35,179 bases of DNA from the NCBI RefSeq assembly GCF_001431665.1, contig NZ_LLXV01000064.1:1-35179 (forward strand). The letters are read 5' to 3'. Of this stretch, positions 16,039-24,735 are shown piece by piece (positions within the stretch are counted from its first letter, which is position 1; every line of letters starts with the position of its first letter). Below the pieces are notes generated by a model. That model was not told where the DNA came from, ran no database searches, and saw only the letters and a list, made by a program, of their open reading frames with translations. Source of the DNA: Stenotrophomonas beteli (GTDB lineage: Bacteria; Pseudomonadota; Gammaproteobacteria; Xanthomonadales; Xanthomonadaceae). A program made the translations under genes and the position numbers.

Positions 16039-18384
16039 ATGAGCGGCATCGGGGAAGGACAGCGGGGACGGTCATTGGGGCGCAGCGCTCCCCTTCTGGG
16101 GGTGTTGCTGGTCCTGCTGGCAGGCTGGTTCGGCTGGAGTGCGGTGCAGCAGTGGCGCCAGGAGGCCAACGGCCAGGCGCTGGAACAGGCGCGTGACCAG
16201 GCCGTGCAGGGGCTGCAGCAGGCCGCCGCCGGCCAGGTGCAGCAGCTGCAGCAGCACCTGAACAACGATCGCGTGCAGCAGGCGCTGCAGGCCGGTGACG
16301 CGGCCGCCGCTGCCCTGGCCGTGCGCGAGAGCTGGACCGGCGTGGAACAGGTGGAGGTGCTGACCGCCGACCTGGCGACCGCCTATGCCGATCCGGCGGT
16401 CTTCGGTTATGCCCGCCTGGCGCTGCTGGAGGCCGCGCTGGCCGAAGGCAAGCCGGGCGTACGGGTGGTCCGCGACGGCGGTGGCAACCGGCTGGGCCTG
16501 GCCGCGCCGGTACAGCTGGGCAACCTCGGCCCGGCCGTGGTGTATGTACGCCAGCCGCTGCTGCGGCTGACCTCGGCGCTGGACCAGGTGAGTGCGCCGT
16601 CCAGCGGTTTCCTCGGTCTGCGCCAGGGCGTGCGCGACCTGGTCAGCCAAGGCAATGCCAGCCTGGCCGAAGGTGCCGAAGCACTGGCGCGTCCCATTCC
16701 GGGAACGCCGCTGCGGCTGGCCGCGTCGGTGCCCAGCGTCGAGGCCGGGCCACTGGGCCTGGGCGCGCTGGCCAGCGCCATCGTTGCCCTGTTGCTGGCG
16801 TTCATCGCCGTGCTGCTGGTGGTGGGGCGTCATCGCTTGCCGGCGTCGTTGCCACTGACGCGCCGCGCCTCGGCGGTCGAGGCCGACCTGGGCCCGACAC
16901 TGAGCGAAAGCCTGCAGCAGTCTCCGCCGCCGGTGGCCAGCACGGTCAACCGTGATGCCACCCCGCCGCCGCCACCGCCGGTGCCGGCTGAAGAGCTGGC
17001 GGCCGGAATCTTCCGTGCCTACGACATCCGCGGCGTGACCGGCAGCGAACTGACGCCCAGGACCGCCGCACTGATCGGCCAGGCCATTGGCACCGTGGCG
17101 CTGGAACAGGGGCTGCGCGAGGTGGTGATCGGTCGCGACGGCCGCCTGTCCGGCCCGGAACTGGCGGCGGGACTGGCCGAGGGCCTGCGCCGCGCCGGTT
17201 GTGCGGTGATCGACATCGGCCTGGCGCCGACGCCGGTGGTGTACTACGCCGCCTTCCACCTGCGTACCGGCACCTGCGTGGCGGTGACCGGCAGCCACAA
17301 CCCGCCCGAGTACAACGGCTTCAAGGTGGTCATCGGCGGCGAGACGCTGTCCGGCGATGCCATCACCGATCTCTACGCGCGCATCGTCGAGGGCCGCCTG
17401 GTGCAGGCCGCCGAGCCGGGCGACTACCAGCAGCGCGATGTCAGCACCGACTACATCCAGCGCATTGCCGATGACGTGCAGCTGGATCGTCCGCTGAAGG
17501 TCGTGGCCGATGCAGGCAACGGTGTGGCCGGTGCACTGGCGCCGCAGCTGCTGGAGGCGATCGGTGCCGAAGTCATTCCGCTTTACTGCGATGTCGACGG
17601 CACCTTCCCCAACCATCACCCCGACCCGAGCGAACCGGCCAACCTGGAAGACCTGGTGCAGACGGTCAAGCGCTTCGGCGCCGACCTTGGCGTGGCCTTC
17701 GATGGCGATGGCGACCGGCTGGGCGTGGTGACCGGCGAAGGGAAGATCATCTACGCCGATCGCCTGCTGATGCTGTTTGCTGCCGATGTGCTGATGCGCA
17801 ATCCCGGTGCGATGGTGATCTACGATGTGAAATGCACCGGCAAGCTGTCCGACCATGTACTGCGCAATGGCGGCAGCCCGTTGATGTGGAAGACCGGGCA
17901 TTCGTTGATGAAGGCCAAGATGCGCGAGACCGATGCGGAGCTGGCCGGCGAGATGAGCGGCCACTTCTTCTTCAAGGAACGCTGGTTCGGCTTCGACGAT
18001 GGCCTGTACGCGGCCGCACGCCTGCTGGAGATCCTGGCCCAGCGCGAGGAAACCCCGGACGAGGTGCTGGCCGAGCTGCCGGAGACGGTGGCGACGCCGG
18101 AACTGAAGGTGCCGGTCGCCGAAGGGACGCCGCATGCACTGGTGGCGATGCTGGTGGCGGCTGCGCAATCGCCGGACAACCCCTACGTGGGCGGCCGGCT
18201 GTCGACCATCGACGGCCTGCGTGTGGACTTCCCCGATGGCTGGGGGCTGGTGCGTGCCTCCAACACCACGCCGGTGCTGGTGCTGCGCTTTGAGGGCAGC
18301 GACGAGGCCGCGCTGGAACGCGTCCAGGCGCTGTTCCGCAGCCAGCTGCAACCGGTGCTGGGCGACACCCCGCTGGGGTTCTGA
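16039..18384 (+). CDS. Phosphomannomutase/phosphoglucomutase with N-terminal membrane-anchored module (AlgC-like)
   Basis: 781 residues, far longer than the usual 450-465. The C-terminal part (about 322-781) is a complete AlgC-type mutase: phosphoserine loop TGSHNPPEYNGFK (Ser419), Mg loop DGDGDR (555-560), sugar loop GEMSGH (637-642) and phosphate loop RASNTTP (739-745). It should interconvert mannose or glucose 6- and 1-phosphates for LPS and exopolysaccharide. Ahead of it come membrane helix 1 (about 17-36), a 200-residue region with a Gln-rich coiled coil (about 40-85), helix 2 (about 243-263) and a Pro-rich linker (296-316). The catalytic part would then be cytoplasmic and the loop periplasmic. 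The gene order coaBC-dut-mutase matches the Pseudomonas algC locus. Confidence 0.9.
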   Translation: MSGIGEGQRGRSLGRSAPLLGVLLVLLAGWFGWSAVQQWRQEANGQALEQARDQAVQGLQQAAAGQVQQLQQHLNNDRVQQALQAGDAAAAALAVRESWTGVEQVEVLTADLATAYADPAVFGYARLALLEAALAEGKPGVRVVRDGGGNRLGLAAPVQLGNLGPAVVYVRQPLLRLTSALDQVSAPSSGFLGLRQGVRDLVSQGNASLAEGAEALARPIPGTPLRLAASVPSVEAGPLGLGALASAIVALLLAFIAVLLVVGRHRLPASLPLTRRASAVEADLGPTLSESLQQSPPPVASTVNRDATPPPPPPVPAEELAAGIFRAYDIRGVTGSELTPRTAALIGQAIGTVALEQGLREVVIGRDGRLSGPELAAGLAEGLRRAGCAVIDIGLAPTPVVYYAAFHLRTGTCVAVTGSHNPPEYNGFKVVIGGETLSGDAITDLYARIVEGRLVQAAEPGDYQQRDVSTDYIQRIADDVQLDRPLKVVADAGNGVAGALAPQLLEAIGAEVIPLYCDVDGTFPNHHPDPSEPANLEDLVQTVKRFGADLGVAFDGDGDRLGVVTGEGKIIYADRLLMLFAADVLMRNPGAMVIYDVKCTGKLSDHVLRNGGSPLMWKTGHSLMKAKMRETDAELAGEMSGHFFFKERWFGFDDGLYAAARLLEILAQREETPDEVLAELPETVATPELKVPVAEGTPHALVAMLVAAAQSPDNPYVGGRLSTIDGLRVDFPDGWGLVRASNTTPVLVLRFEGSDEAALERVQALFRSQLQPVLGDTPLGF

Positions 18385-18390
18385 GGTCGG

Positions 18391-18407
18391 GCCGGGCTGC
18401 GCCCGGC
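18391..18407. terminator. Short GC hairpin after the mutase gene
   Basis: GCCGGGC (18391-18397), TGC loop, GCCCGGC (18401-18407), starting 7 bases after the stop. There is no T-tract, so it may stop or stabilise the transcript only weakly. Confidence 0.4.
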
Positions 18408-18462
18408 ACCCGCCGGAGCAACTTCAACGTCAACGTCAAAGGCCGGCTATCCGTGGGATGGC

Positions 18463-18558
18463 GGGGCGGTGTCGGAGTGCGGGGACGCAGCAAGTACGTC
18501 CCTGTAAGCTTGGCAGCCGCATCCATGCGGCTGACACCCCGCACTCCGACACCGCCCC
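18463..18558. repeat. Large nested palindrome, 22-bp perfect arms
   Basis: Arm 18463-18484 (starts GGGGCGGTGTCGGAG) is the exact reverse complement of 18537-18558. The 52-base interior holds a second hairpin with 9-bp arms (18514-18522 and 18525-18533, CAGCCGCAT). A competing one pairs GGGACG (18482-18487) with CGTCCC (18497-18502). It lies in the 230-base space between the convergent mutase and kdpE genes. No open frame of note is present. From memory, similar blocks recur between genes in Stenotrophomonas and Xanthomonas, so a dispersed REP-like element is likely, but that was not checked. Confidence 0.85.
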
Positions 18559-18585
18559 ACCCCTGACAATGTCCTGGAGCTGTTG

Positions 18586-18610
18586 GTAGGTGTCGACCGT
18601 TGGTCGGCAC
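18586..18610. repeat. SMAG/REP-type element (GTAG variant)
   Basis: GTAG at 18586-18589 is followed by a hairpin: GTGTCGACC (18590-18598) with GGTCGGCAC (18602-18610), one G-T pair. It lies just beyond the kdpE stop and may also act as a terminator for the kdp transcript. Confidence 0.6.
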
Positions 18611-18614
18611 ACCC

Positions 18615-19328
18615 TCATCCCTTGAATCGCAACCCCACGCCCGGCTCGGTGAACAGGTAGCGCGAATCCAGCGCCGAATCACCCAGCTTGTGCCGCAGCT
18701 TGCCGACCAGGATGCGCAGGTAATGGGTGTCATGCTGGTGGGTGGGGCCCCAGATTTCCTGCAGGATCTGCGGCTGGGTCACCACCCGCCCGGCGTTGCG
18801 CAGCAGCAGTGACAACAGTGCGTACTCCTTGCGCGTCAGCGCCACCGGCTCGCCATCGAGCGCGACTTCGCGGCGCACCAGGTCCACATGCAGGTGGCCA
18901 TCGTCGAACACCGGTGGCGTGCCGTCGGTCGGCACGCTGCGCGTGCGCAGCAGTGCCCGTACCCTCGCCATCAGTTCCTGGGTACCGAACGGCTTGGTCA
19001 CATAGTCGTTCGCGCCGTTGTCCAGCGCCCGCACCTTTTCCGTTTCACCGGCGCGTACGGTCAGCATGATCACCGGCACCTGGCTCCATTGCCGCAGCTG
19101 CTCCAGTACCTCGTGGCCCTCCATGTCCGGCAGGCCGATATCCAGGATCACCAGGTCCATGTCTTCGCTGGCCGCCATCTGCAGTCCCTGCTGGCCACTC
19201 TCGGCCTGGCGTACCTGGTAGCCTTGCGCGCGCAGGCTGATGTCCAGGAACCGGCGGATCTGGGTTTCATCATCGATCACCAGCACGCGCGGGGCCGGCG
19301 CGCTGGCATCAGTCGGAGTCGGGCTCAT
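18615..19328 (-). CDS. kdpE: Response regulator KdpE
   Basis: 237 residues, an OmpR/PhoB-type regulator that activates kdpFABC when potassium is low. The receiver (14-125) has the acidic pair in VLVIDDETQIRRFLD, phospho-acceptor Asp63 in VILDIGLPDMEG, and the Lys in YVTKPFGTQELMARVRALLR. The winged helix (about 140-235) contains LTRKEYALLSLLLRNAGRVVTQ and the closing THYLRILVGKLRHKLGD, YLFTEPGVGLRFKG, diagnostic of KdpE. The start ATG (19326-19328) lies inside the end of kdpD (20-base overlap), so the pair is translationally coupled. It is the last gene of the kdp cluster. Confidence 0.96.
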   Translation of the reverse strand: MSPTPTDASAPAPRVLVIDDETQIRRFLDISLRAQGYQVRQAESGQQGLQMAASEDMDLVILDIGLPDMEGHEVLEQLRQWSQVPVIMLTVRAGETEKVRALDNGANDYVTKPFGTQELMARVRALLRTRSVPTDGTPPVFDDGHLHVDLVRREVALDGEPVALTRKEYALLSLLLRNAGRVVTQPQILQEIWGPTHQHDTHYLRILVGKLRHKLGDSALDSRYLFTEPGVGLRFKG

Positions 19329-21969
19329 CGTGGGACGCTGGCTTGAGCAGGGGCAGGGTGATGCGGATCAGGGTACCGCGACCATCGCGTCCTGGCAGCG
19401 CCTGCACGCTGCCACCATGGGCGCCGATCATGCCCTGGCAGATGGTCAGTCCGAGGCCGGTGCCGTGGCGGCCGCGGTCACCGCGCTCGACGCTGTAGAA
19501 CATATCGAAGATGCGTGCGCGCTCGTCGTCGGGAATGCCGGGGCCGGCATCGATCACGTCGATGCGCAGCTGCCCGTCCAGTTCGCGCGCCTGCACCTGC
19601 ACGGCGGCCTCGGGCGGAGAGAACTTGGCGGCGTTCTCCATGACGTTGAACACGGCCTGTTCGACCAGTGCCGGGTGTACCCAGATCGGCGCCAGCGTCG
19701 AAGGGATGTCCAGCTCCAGCCGCACCTTTGGCTGGTAGCGCTGCAGGCGCCGTGCCGCCGAGCCGATCAGTTCGTCCACGCCGATCCAGTCGCGATTGAT
19801 CTTCAGGCCTTCATGACCCAGCCGGGTCATGTCCAGCAGGTTCTGGATGTAGCGGTCCAGCCGCTCGCCCTCGACCAGGATGGTGTCCAGCAGGGCACGG
19901 CGATCAGCCGTATCCATCGCCGCACCATAGCTGGCCAGGCTGTCGGCCGAACCGATCATCGCGGCCAGCGGCGAACGCAGATCGTGCGATACCGAAGAGA
20001 GCAGGGCCGAGCGCAGGCGCTCGGTCTCGTTGCTCACGTGCGCCTGTTCCAGTTCGGCCACCAGACGGGTGCGCAGCGCGGCCTGGGCGATGTCATCGAC
20101 CATCGCCTCGGCCAACTGGCGCTGCTCGGGCAACAGCCGCGCCTGGGCACCGGGCAGGTACAGGCCGGCTACGCCAACGGCACGATCCTCGCCGTCCAGC
20201 AGCGGCAGGAACCACCATTGCGCGCCGGCCAGGGTGTCGGTGAAGCGGCCGCTGGGCTGGCCATGTCGCAGCGCCCAGTCGGCCGCCGCCAGATCGGTGT
20301 CGCCAGGCTGGCTGCGCCCGCCGGTGGCGGTGTCGGCACCGATCCGCAGCCACGCCGGCACGTCCATGGCCTGTTCGAGTGCATGCCGCCCGGCTTGCGC
20401 CACCTCGCCATTGCCGGCCGCGCTGGCCAGCTGTCGGCCCAGCTGCTGGCGCGCACGCGCGTGTCGATTCGCCGCACGCAGCGCGATCACCTGCATGCGC
20501 AGGCGCGAGGCCAGGCGTCCGGCCACCAGTGCCGCGGCCAGGAACAGGAACACGGTGATCACGCCCTGGCGCGCACCGATGGCGAAGGTGAAGCGCGGCG
20601 CGATGAACAGGAAGTTGTAGGCGAGGAAGCACAGGATCGCCGCCATCACCGCCACGCTGGCGCGGGTACGCGCAGCGACCAGCACTACCGCCACGATGAA
20701 CACCATCGACAGGTCGGCCATGCCCACCCAGTGTTCGGCCAGCCACGCCACGGCACAGGCCAGCGCAGTGGCGATCAGCGCCTGCACCGGCTCGTAGCTG
20801 ATGCCGCGCGTGGGCGGCAGCAGACCCTCGCGGCGCGAGCGCGCCCGCGCCTGCGGGGTGCTGATGATGGTGATCTCGTAGTGCGCGCCGCGCTGGATCA
20901 GCTGCTGGGTCAGCGTGCGGTTGAACATCCGTGCCAGTGGCCGTTCGCGGGTACGGCCCAGCACCAGGGTCGATACGCCGTTGTGCGCGGCATGGTCAAG
21001 CAGGGCATCGGCGATGCTGGAGCCATGCAGCAGTTCGGCGTCACCGCCCAGCCGCCGCGCCAGCGCGAAGGCCGCATCGATCTCGCGCCGGGTCGCCTCG
21101 TCCTGGCGGCGGCTCTGCACGGTCACGACCGTCCAAGGCGCGTCGCGGCGCTCGGCGATGCGTCGCGCCACGCGCACCAGGTATTCGCTCTGGCCACCCC
21201 CATCGATGGCCACCAGCACGCCACGTCGCAGCGGCAGGTTGCCTTCGCCGCGCGCGGCACGGGTCTCGCGCAGGCTGCTGTCAACGCGGTCGGCGGCTTC
21301 CTGCATCGCCAGCTCGCGCAGCGCGGTCAGGTTGGCAGGCGAGAAGAACGCCTGCAGTGCCTGTGCGGCCTGTTCGGGCACGTACACCTTGCCCTGCTGC
21401 AGGCGAGCGATCAGTTCGCGCGGCGGCAGGTCGACCAGCACGATGTCGTGCAGGCGGTCGAGCACGCCGTCGGGCACGGTCTCGCTGACACGTACGCCGG
21501 TGATGCGCATCACCACATCGTTGAGGCTTTCCAGATGCTGGATGTTGACCGTGGTCCAGACGTCGATGCCGGCGTCCAGCAGTTCCATCACATCCTGCCA
21601 GCGCCGCTCGTGGCGGCTTCCGGGCGCATTGCGGTGGGCCAGCTCGTCCACCAGCACCAGCGCAGGACGCCGTGCAAGCACGGCGTCAAGATCCATCTCC
21701 TGCAGGGCATGGCCGTGGTAGGCCACGTCCTTCAGCGGCAACTGCGGCAGGCCTTCCAGCAGCGCCTGGGTATCGGCGCGGCCGTGGGTTTCCACCAGCC
21801 CGACCACCAGGTCGACACCGCGGCGCAGCTGTTCCTGCGCGCGGGTCAGCATGGTGTAGGTCTTGCCCACGCCAGGCGCTGCGCCGAGGAACACAGTCAG
21901 CTTGCCGCCAGCTTCGCGTTGCAGGCCTTCAACCAGGGCATCGGCCTGGCGGGTACGCACATCAGTCAT
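19309..21969 (-). CDS. kdpD: Sensor histidine kinase KdpD
   Basis: About 886 residues, full length. Order: the KdpD N-terminal domain with Walker A GAAPGVGKT (29-37) and LVLVDELAHRN (105-114); a universal-stress-like domain (about 248-372); four membrane helices (about 394-485); a GAF-like domain (510-630); and the kinase with SSVSHDLRSPLAAMIG (His662) and ATP-binding DAGPGIPDDERARIFDMFY and GTGLGLTICQGMI. It senses potassium shortage and phosphorylates KdpE. The ATG at 21967-21969 (MTDVRTRQADALVEGL) is chosen by likeness to Pseudomonas KdpD; ATGs 5 and 8 codons upstream (21984 and 21993) are possible, and none has a strong ribosome site. It follows kdpC closely. Confidence 0.96.
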   Translation of the reverse strand: MTDVRTRQADALVEGLQREAGGKLTVFLGAAPGVGKTYTMLTRAQEQLRRGVDLVVGLVETHGRADTQALLEGLPQLPLKDVAYHGHALQEMDLDAVLARRPALVLVDELAHRNAPGSRHERRWQDVMELLDAGIDVWTTVNIQHLESLNDVVMRITGVRVSETVPDGVLDRLHDIVLVDLPPRELIARLQQGKVYVPEQAAQALQAFFSPANLTALRELAMQEAADRVDSSLRETRAARGEGNLPLRRGVLVAIDGGGQSEYLVRVARRIAERRDAPWTVVTVQSRRQDEATRREIDAAFALARRLGGDAELLHGSSIADALLDHAAHNGVSTLVLGRTRERPLARMFNRTLTQQLIQRGAHYEITIISTPQARARSRREGLLPPTRGISYEPVQALIATALACAVAWLAEHWVGMADLSMVFIVAVVLVAARTRASVAVMAAILCFLAYNFLFIAPRFTFAIGARQGVITVFLFLAAALVAGRLASRLRMQVIALRAANRHARARQQLGRQLASAAGNGEVAQAGRHALEQAMDVPAWLRIGADTATGGRSQPGDTDLAAADWALRHGQPSGRFTDTLAGAQWWFLPLLDGEDRAVGVAGLYLPGAQARLLPEQRQLAEAMVDDIAQAALRTRLVAELEQAHVSNETERLRSALLSSVSHDLRSPLAAMIGSADSLASYGAAMDTADRRALLDTILVEGERLDRYIQNLLDMTRLGHEGLKINRDWIGVDELIGSAARRLQRYQPKVRLELDIPSTLAPIWVHPALVEQAVFNVMENAAKFSPPEAAVQVQARELDGQLRIDVIDAGPGIPDDERARIFDMFYSVERGDRGRHGTGLGLTICQGMIGAHGGSVQALPGRDGRGTLIRITLPLLKPASHDEPDSD

Positions 21970-22020
21970 GGGTGCCGCTGTCATGCCGGCCATTGTGCGC
22001 GCAGCGGGTGCAGGCCGGCA

Positions 22021-22671
22021 TCACGGCGCCTTGGCCGCGTGGTCCAGGGCGAAGTTCAGCGTCACCACGTTCACCCGAGGCTGGCCGAACACGCCCCACT
22101 GGCGTCCTTCGGTATGTGCCTGCACCAGCGCCTGTACCCGTTCCACCGGCAGCCCGCGGGCGCGTGCCACGCGGGCCACCTGCAGCTGGGCCGCCGCCGG
22201 CGACAGCTGCGGGTCCAGGCCACCACCGGACTGGGTGACCAGGTCGGCGGGCACCTGCGCCGGCGCAACCCCTTCGCGTGCGGCCACGGCCGCCGCGCTG
22301 GCGGCCACGCGTTCTGCCAGGGCCGGATTGCTGCGCGCCAGGTTGGAACCGGCTGCCGCCATCGGGTCGTAGTTGGCGGCCGACGGGCGTGCCTGGAAGT
22401 AGCCGTCACCGGTGAACGGCTGCGCCAGCCACACCGAGCCGCGCACCTGGCCGTTGCCATCGCGCAGCAGGCTGCCTTCGGCCTGGCCCGGGAACGCCAG
22501 GCCGGCAAAGCCGGTGGCGATGCCGGCATAGACCGCACCGGCCAGCAGCAGCGTGGCCAGGCCCAGGCCGATGGCCGGGCGCCAGCTGGCGCCGTCCTGC
22601 AGGCTGGCCACGCGGGCCTCGGCTTTCGGTTCGCGGGACAGGGAGGATGAGGTGGAAACAGAACGGTTCAT
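22021..22671 (-). CDS. kdpC: K+-transporting ATPase subunit C
   Basis: 216 residues. One N-terminal membrane helix (about 33-57) and a periplasmic domain with the KdpC signatures [43 protein letters not shown] and [15 protein letters not shown]. KdpC is the accessory subunit of the KdpFABC pump and interacts with KdpA and KdpB at the membrane. Its start overlaps the kdpB stop by 4 bases. It is slightly longer than the roughly 190-residue E. coli protein, owing to a longer cytoplasmic tail. Confidence 0.96.
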   Translation of the reverse strand: MNRSVSTSSSLSREPKAEARVASLQDGASWRPAIGLGLATLLLAGAVYAGIATGFAGLAFPGQAEGSLLRDGNGQVRGSVWLAQPFTGDGYFQARPSAANYDPMAAAGSNLARSNPALAERVAASAAAVAAREGVAPAQVPADLVTQSGGGLDPQLSPAAAQLQVARVARARGLPVERVQALVQAHTEGRQWGVFGQPRVNVVTLNFALDHAAKAP

Positions 22672-24725
22672 GCGCCGGATACCAGGACAAGAAGGAGGTC
22701 GATCAGCTTGATCGCCGCGAATGGCAGCAGCACGCCGCCGAGGCCGTACACCAGCATGTTCCGGCGCAGCAGCGCCGTTGCAGTGGCCGGGCGGAAGCGC
22801 ACGCCTCGCAGGGCGAGCGGGATCAGCGCGGGAATCACCAGGGCGTTGAAGATCAGCGCCGCCAGCACCGCGTTGCGCGGGCTGGACAGCTGCATCACGT
22901 TCAGTGCGGCCATGGTCGGAACCGCAGCGGCAAACAGTGCCGGCAGGATCGCGAAGTACTTGGACACGTCGTTGGCCAGCGAGAAGGTGGTCAGCGCGCC
23001 GCGGGTGATCAGCTGCTGCTTGCCCACTTCCACCACCGCCAGCAGCTTGGCCGGGTCCGAATCCAGATCGACCATGTTGCCGGCTTCCTTCGCCGCCTGC
23101 GTGCCGGAGTTCATCGCCAGGCCGATGTCGGCCTGGGCCAGCGCAGGCGCGTCGTTGGTACCGTCACCGACCATCGCCACCAGGCGGCCGCCGGCCTGTT
23201 CCTGGCGGATGCGCGCCAGCTTGTCTTCCGGGCGGGCCTCGGCGATGTAGTCATCGACACCGGCCTCGGCGGCGATGGCAGCAGCGGTCAGCGGGTTGTC
23301 GCCGGTGATCATCACCGTGCGGATGCCCATCGCCCGCAGCTGCGCGAACTTCTCGCGCATGCCGTGCTTGACCACGTCCGACAGCTCGATCACGCCCAGC
23401 ACGTGGCGGCCCTCGGCCACCACCAGCGGGGTGGCGCCATTGCGTGCCACCTGCTCGACGCGCCCGCCGAGCTCGGCGGGCACGCTGCCACCGAGCGCCT
23501 GCACGTGGTTGCGGATCGCATCCAGCGCGCCCTTGCGGATCTGCCGGCCATGCTCCAGATCGACACCGGACATGCGGGTCTGCGCGCTGAAGGCCAGATA
23601 GTCGGCATGGTCCGGCTCGGCGGTGGCGCAGCCCTGTTCACGGGCCAGGCGCACGATCGACTTGCCTTCCGGGGTCGGGTCGGCCAGCGAGGACAGCAAT
23701 GCCGCTTCACGCAGCTGGCTGGCGTCGATGCCGGCCAATGGATGGAAATGGCTGGCCTGACGGTCGCCGTAGGTGATGGTGCCGGTCTTGTCCAGCAGCA
23801 GCACGTCCACGTCGCCGGCCACTTCCACCGCCTTGCCCGACTTGGCCAGCACGTTGGCGGCCAGCGCACGGTTCATGCCGGCGATGCCGATGGCCGGCAG
23901 CAGGCCGCCGATGGTGGTCGGGATCAGGCAGACCAGCAGCGCGATCAGCAGCAGCGGATCGACCTGCACGCCGACTGCGGCGCCGATGGCCGGCAGCGTC
24001 GCCACCACCACCAGGAAGGTCAGTGTCATCGCCGCCAGCAGCAGGGTCAGCGCGATCTCGTTCGGCGTCTTCTGCCGGTTGGCACCTTCCACCAGCGCGA
24101 TCATCCGGTCCAGGAAGCTGTGGCCGGGCTCGGCGGTTACCCGCACGATGATCTGGTCGGACAGCACCTTGGTGCCGCCGATCACACCGGAACGATCGGT
24201 GCCGGCCTCGCGCAGCACCGGTGCCGATTCGCCGGTCACCGCCGCTTCGTTGATGGTGGCCAGGCCCTGCACGATCTCGCCATCGGCCGGCACCAGTTCT
24301 CCGGCACTGACGATCACGTGGTCACCCGGACGCAGCTCCGCGGCCGGCACCTGGGCTTCCGCGGCACCCGGCTGCGGTGCGGCCAGACGGCGCGCCACCA
24401 GGTCCTGTCGGGCACGGCGCAGCGACGCGGCCTGGCCACGGCCACGCGCCTCGGCCACGGCTTCGGCGAAATTGCCGAACAGCACGGTCACCAGCAGGAT
24501 CGCGGTCACCGCCAGGCCGAAGCCCAGCGGCGCATTGCCGGTCAGGGTGACGATGGCGGCCACGATCGTGCCGGCCATCACCACCGCCATCACCGGGCTG
24601 CGTACCAGATGCATCGGCGACAGCTTGCGCACCGCTTCGACCAGCGCACGGCGCAGGCCGGCACCATCGAGCAGGGCAGGGCGCGGCGCATGGGTACTAC
24701 GGGTTGAACTTGCATGACTACTCAT
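22668..24725 (-). CDS. kdpB: K+-transporting P-type ATPase subunit B
   Basis: 685 residues, the ATP-hydrolysing subunit. Phosphorylated Asp312 is in [12 protein letters not shown], the dephosphorylation motif TGES is at 164-167 (its Ser is the inhibitory phosphosite known in E. coli), the membrane motif CLIPTTIGG is at 266-274, and the hinge is [52 protein letters not shown] is diagnostic of KdpB. Membrane helices lie near 45-90, 225-290 and at the C-terminus. The ATG is at 24723-24725, 10 bases after kdpA; its end overlaps kdpC by 4 bases. Confidence 0.98.
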   Translation of the reverse strand: MSSHASSTRSTHAPRPALLDGAGLRRALVEAVRKLSPMHLVRSPVMAVVMAGTIVAAIVTLTGNAPLGFGLAVTAILLVTVLFGNFAEAVAEARGRGQAASLRRARQDLVARRLAAPQPGAAEAQVPAAELRPGDHVIVSAGELVPADGEIVQGLATINEAAVTGESAPVLREAGTDRSGVIGGTKVLSDQIIVRVTAEPGHSFLDRMIALVEGANRQKTPNEIALTLLLAAMTLTFLVVVATLPAIGAAVGVQVDPLLLIALLVCLIPTTIGGLLPAIGIAGMNRALAANVLAKSGKAVEVAGDVDVLLLDKTGTITYGDRQASHFHPLAGIDASQLREAALLSSLADPTPEGKSIVRLAREQGCATAEPDHADYLAFSAQTRMSGVDLEHGRQIRKGALDAIRNHVQALGGSVPAELGGRVEQVARNGATPLVVAEGRHVLGVIELSDVVKHGMREKFAQLRAMGIRTVMITGDNPLTAAAIAAEAGVDDYIAEARPEDKLARIRQEQAGGRLVAMVGDGTNDAPALAQADIGLAMNSGTQAAKEAGNMVDLDSDPAKLLAVVEVGKQQLITRGALTTFSLANDVSKYFAILPALFAAAVPTMAALNVMQLSSPRNAVLAALIFNALVIPALIPLALRGVRFRPATATALLRRNMLVYGLGGVLLPFAAIKLIDLLLVLVSGA

Positions 24726-24735
24726 GGGGGTGTCC

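Noticed and set aside
18385..18614. Possible CRISPR or tandem repeat array
   Set aside because: The repeats here are inverted arms of one palindrome, not spaced direct repeats.
19240..22650. 1136-codon plus-strand open frame
   Set aside because: It lies opposite kdpE, kdpD and kdpC, is rich in Gln, His, Arg and Gly, and has no domain; a shadow of real genes.
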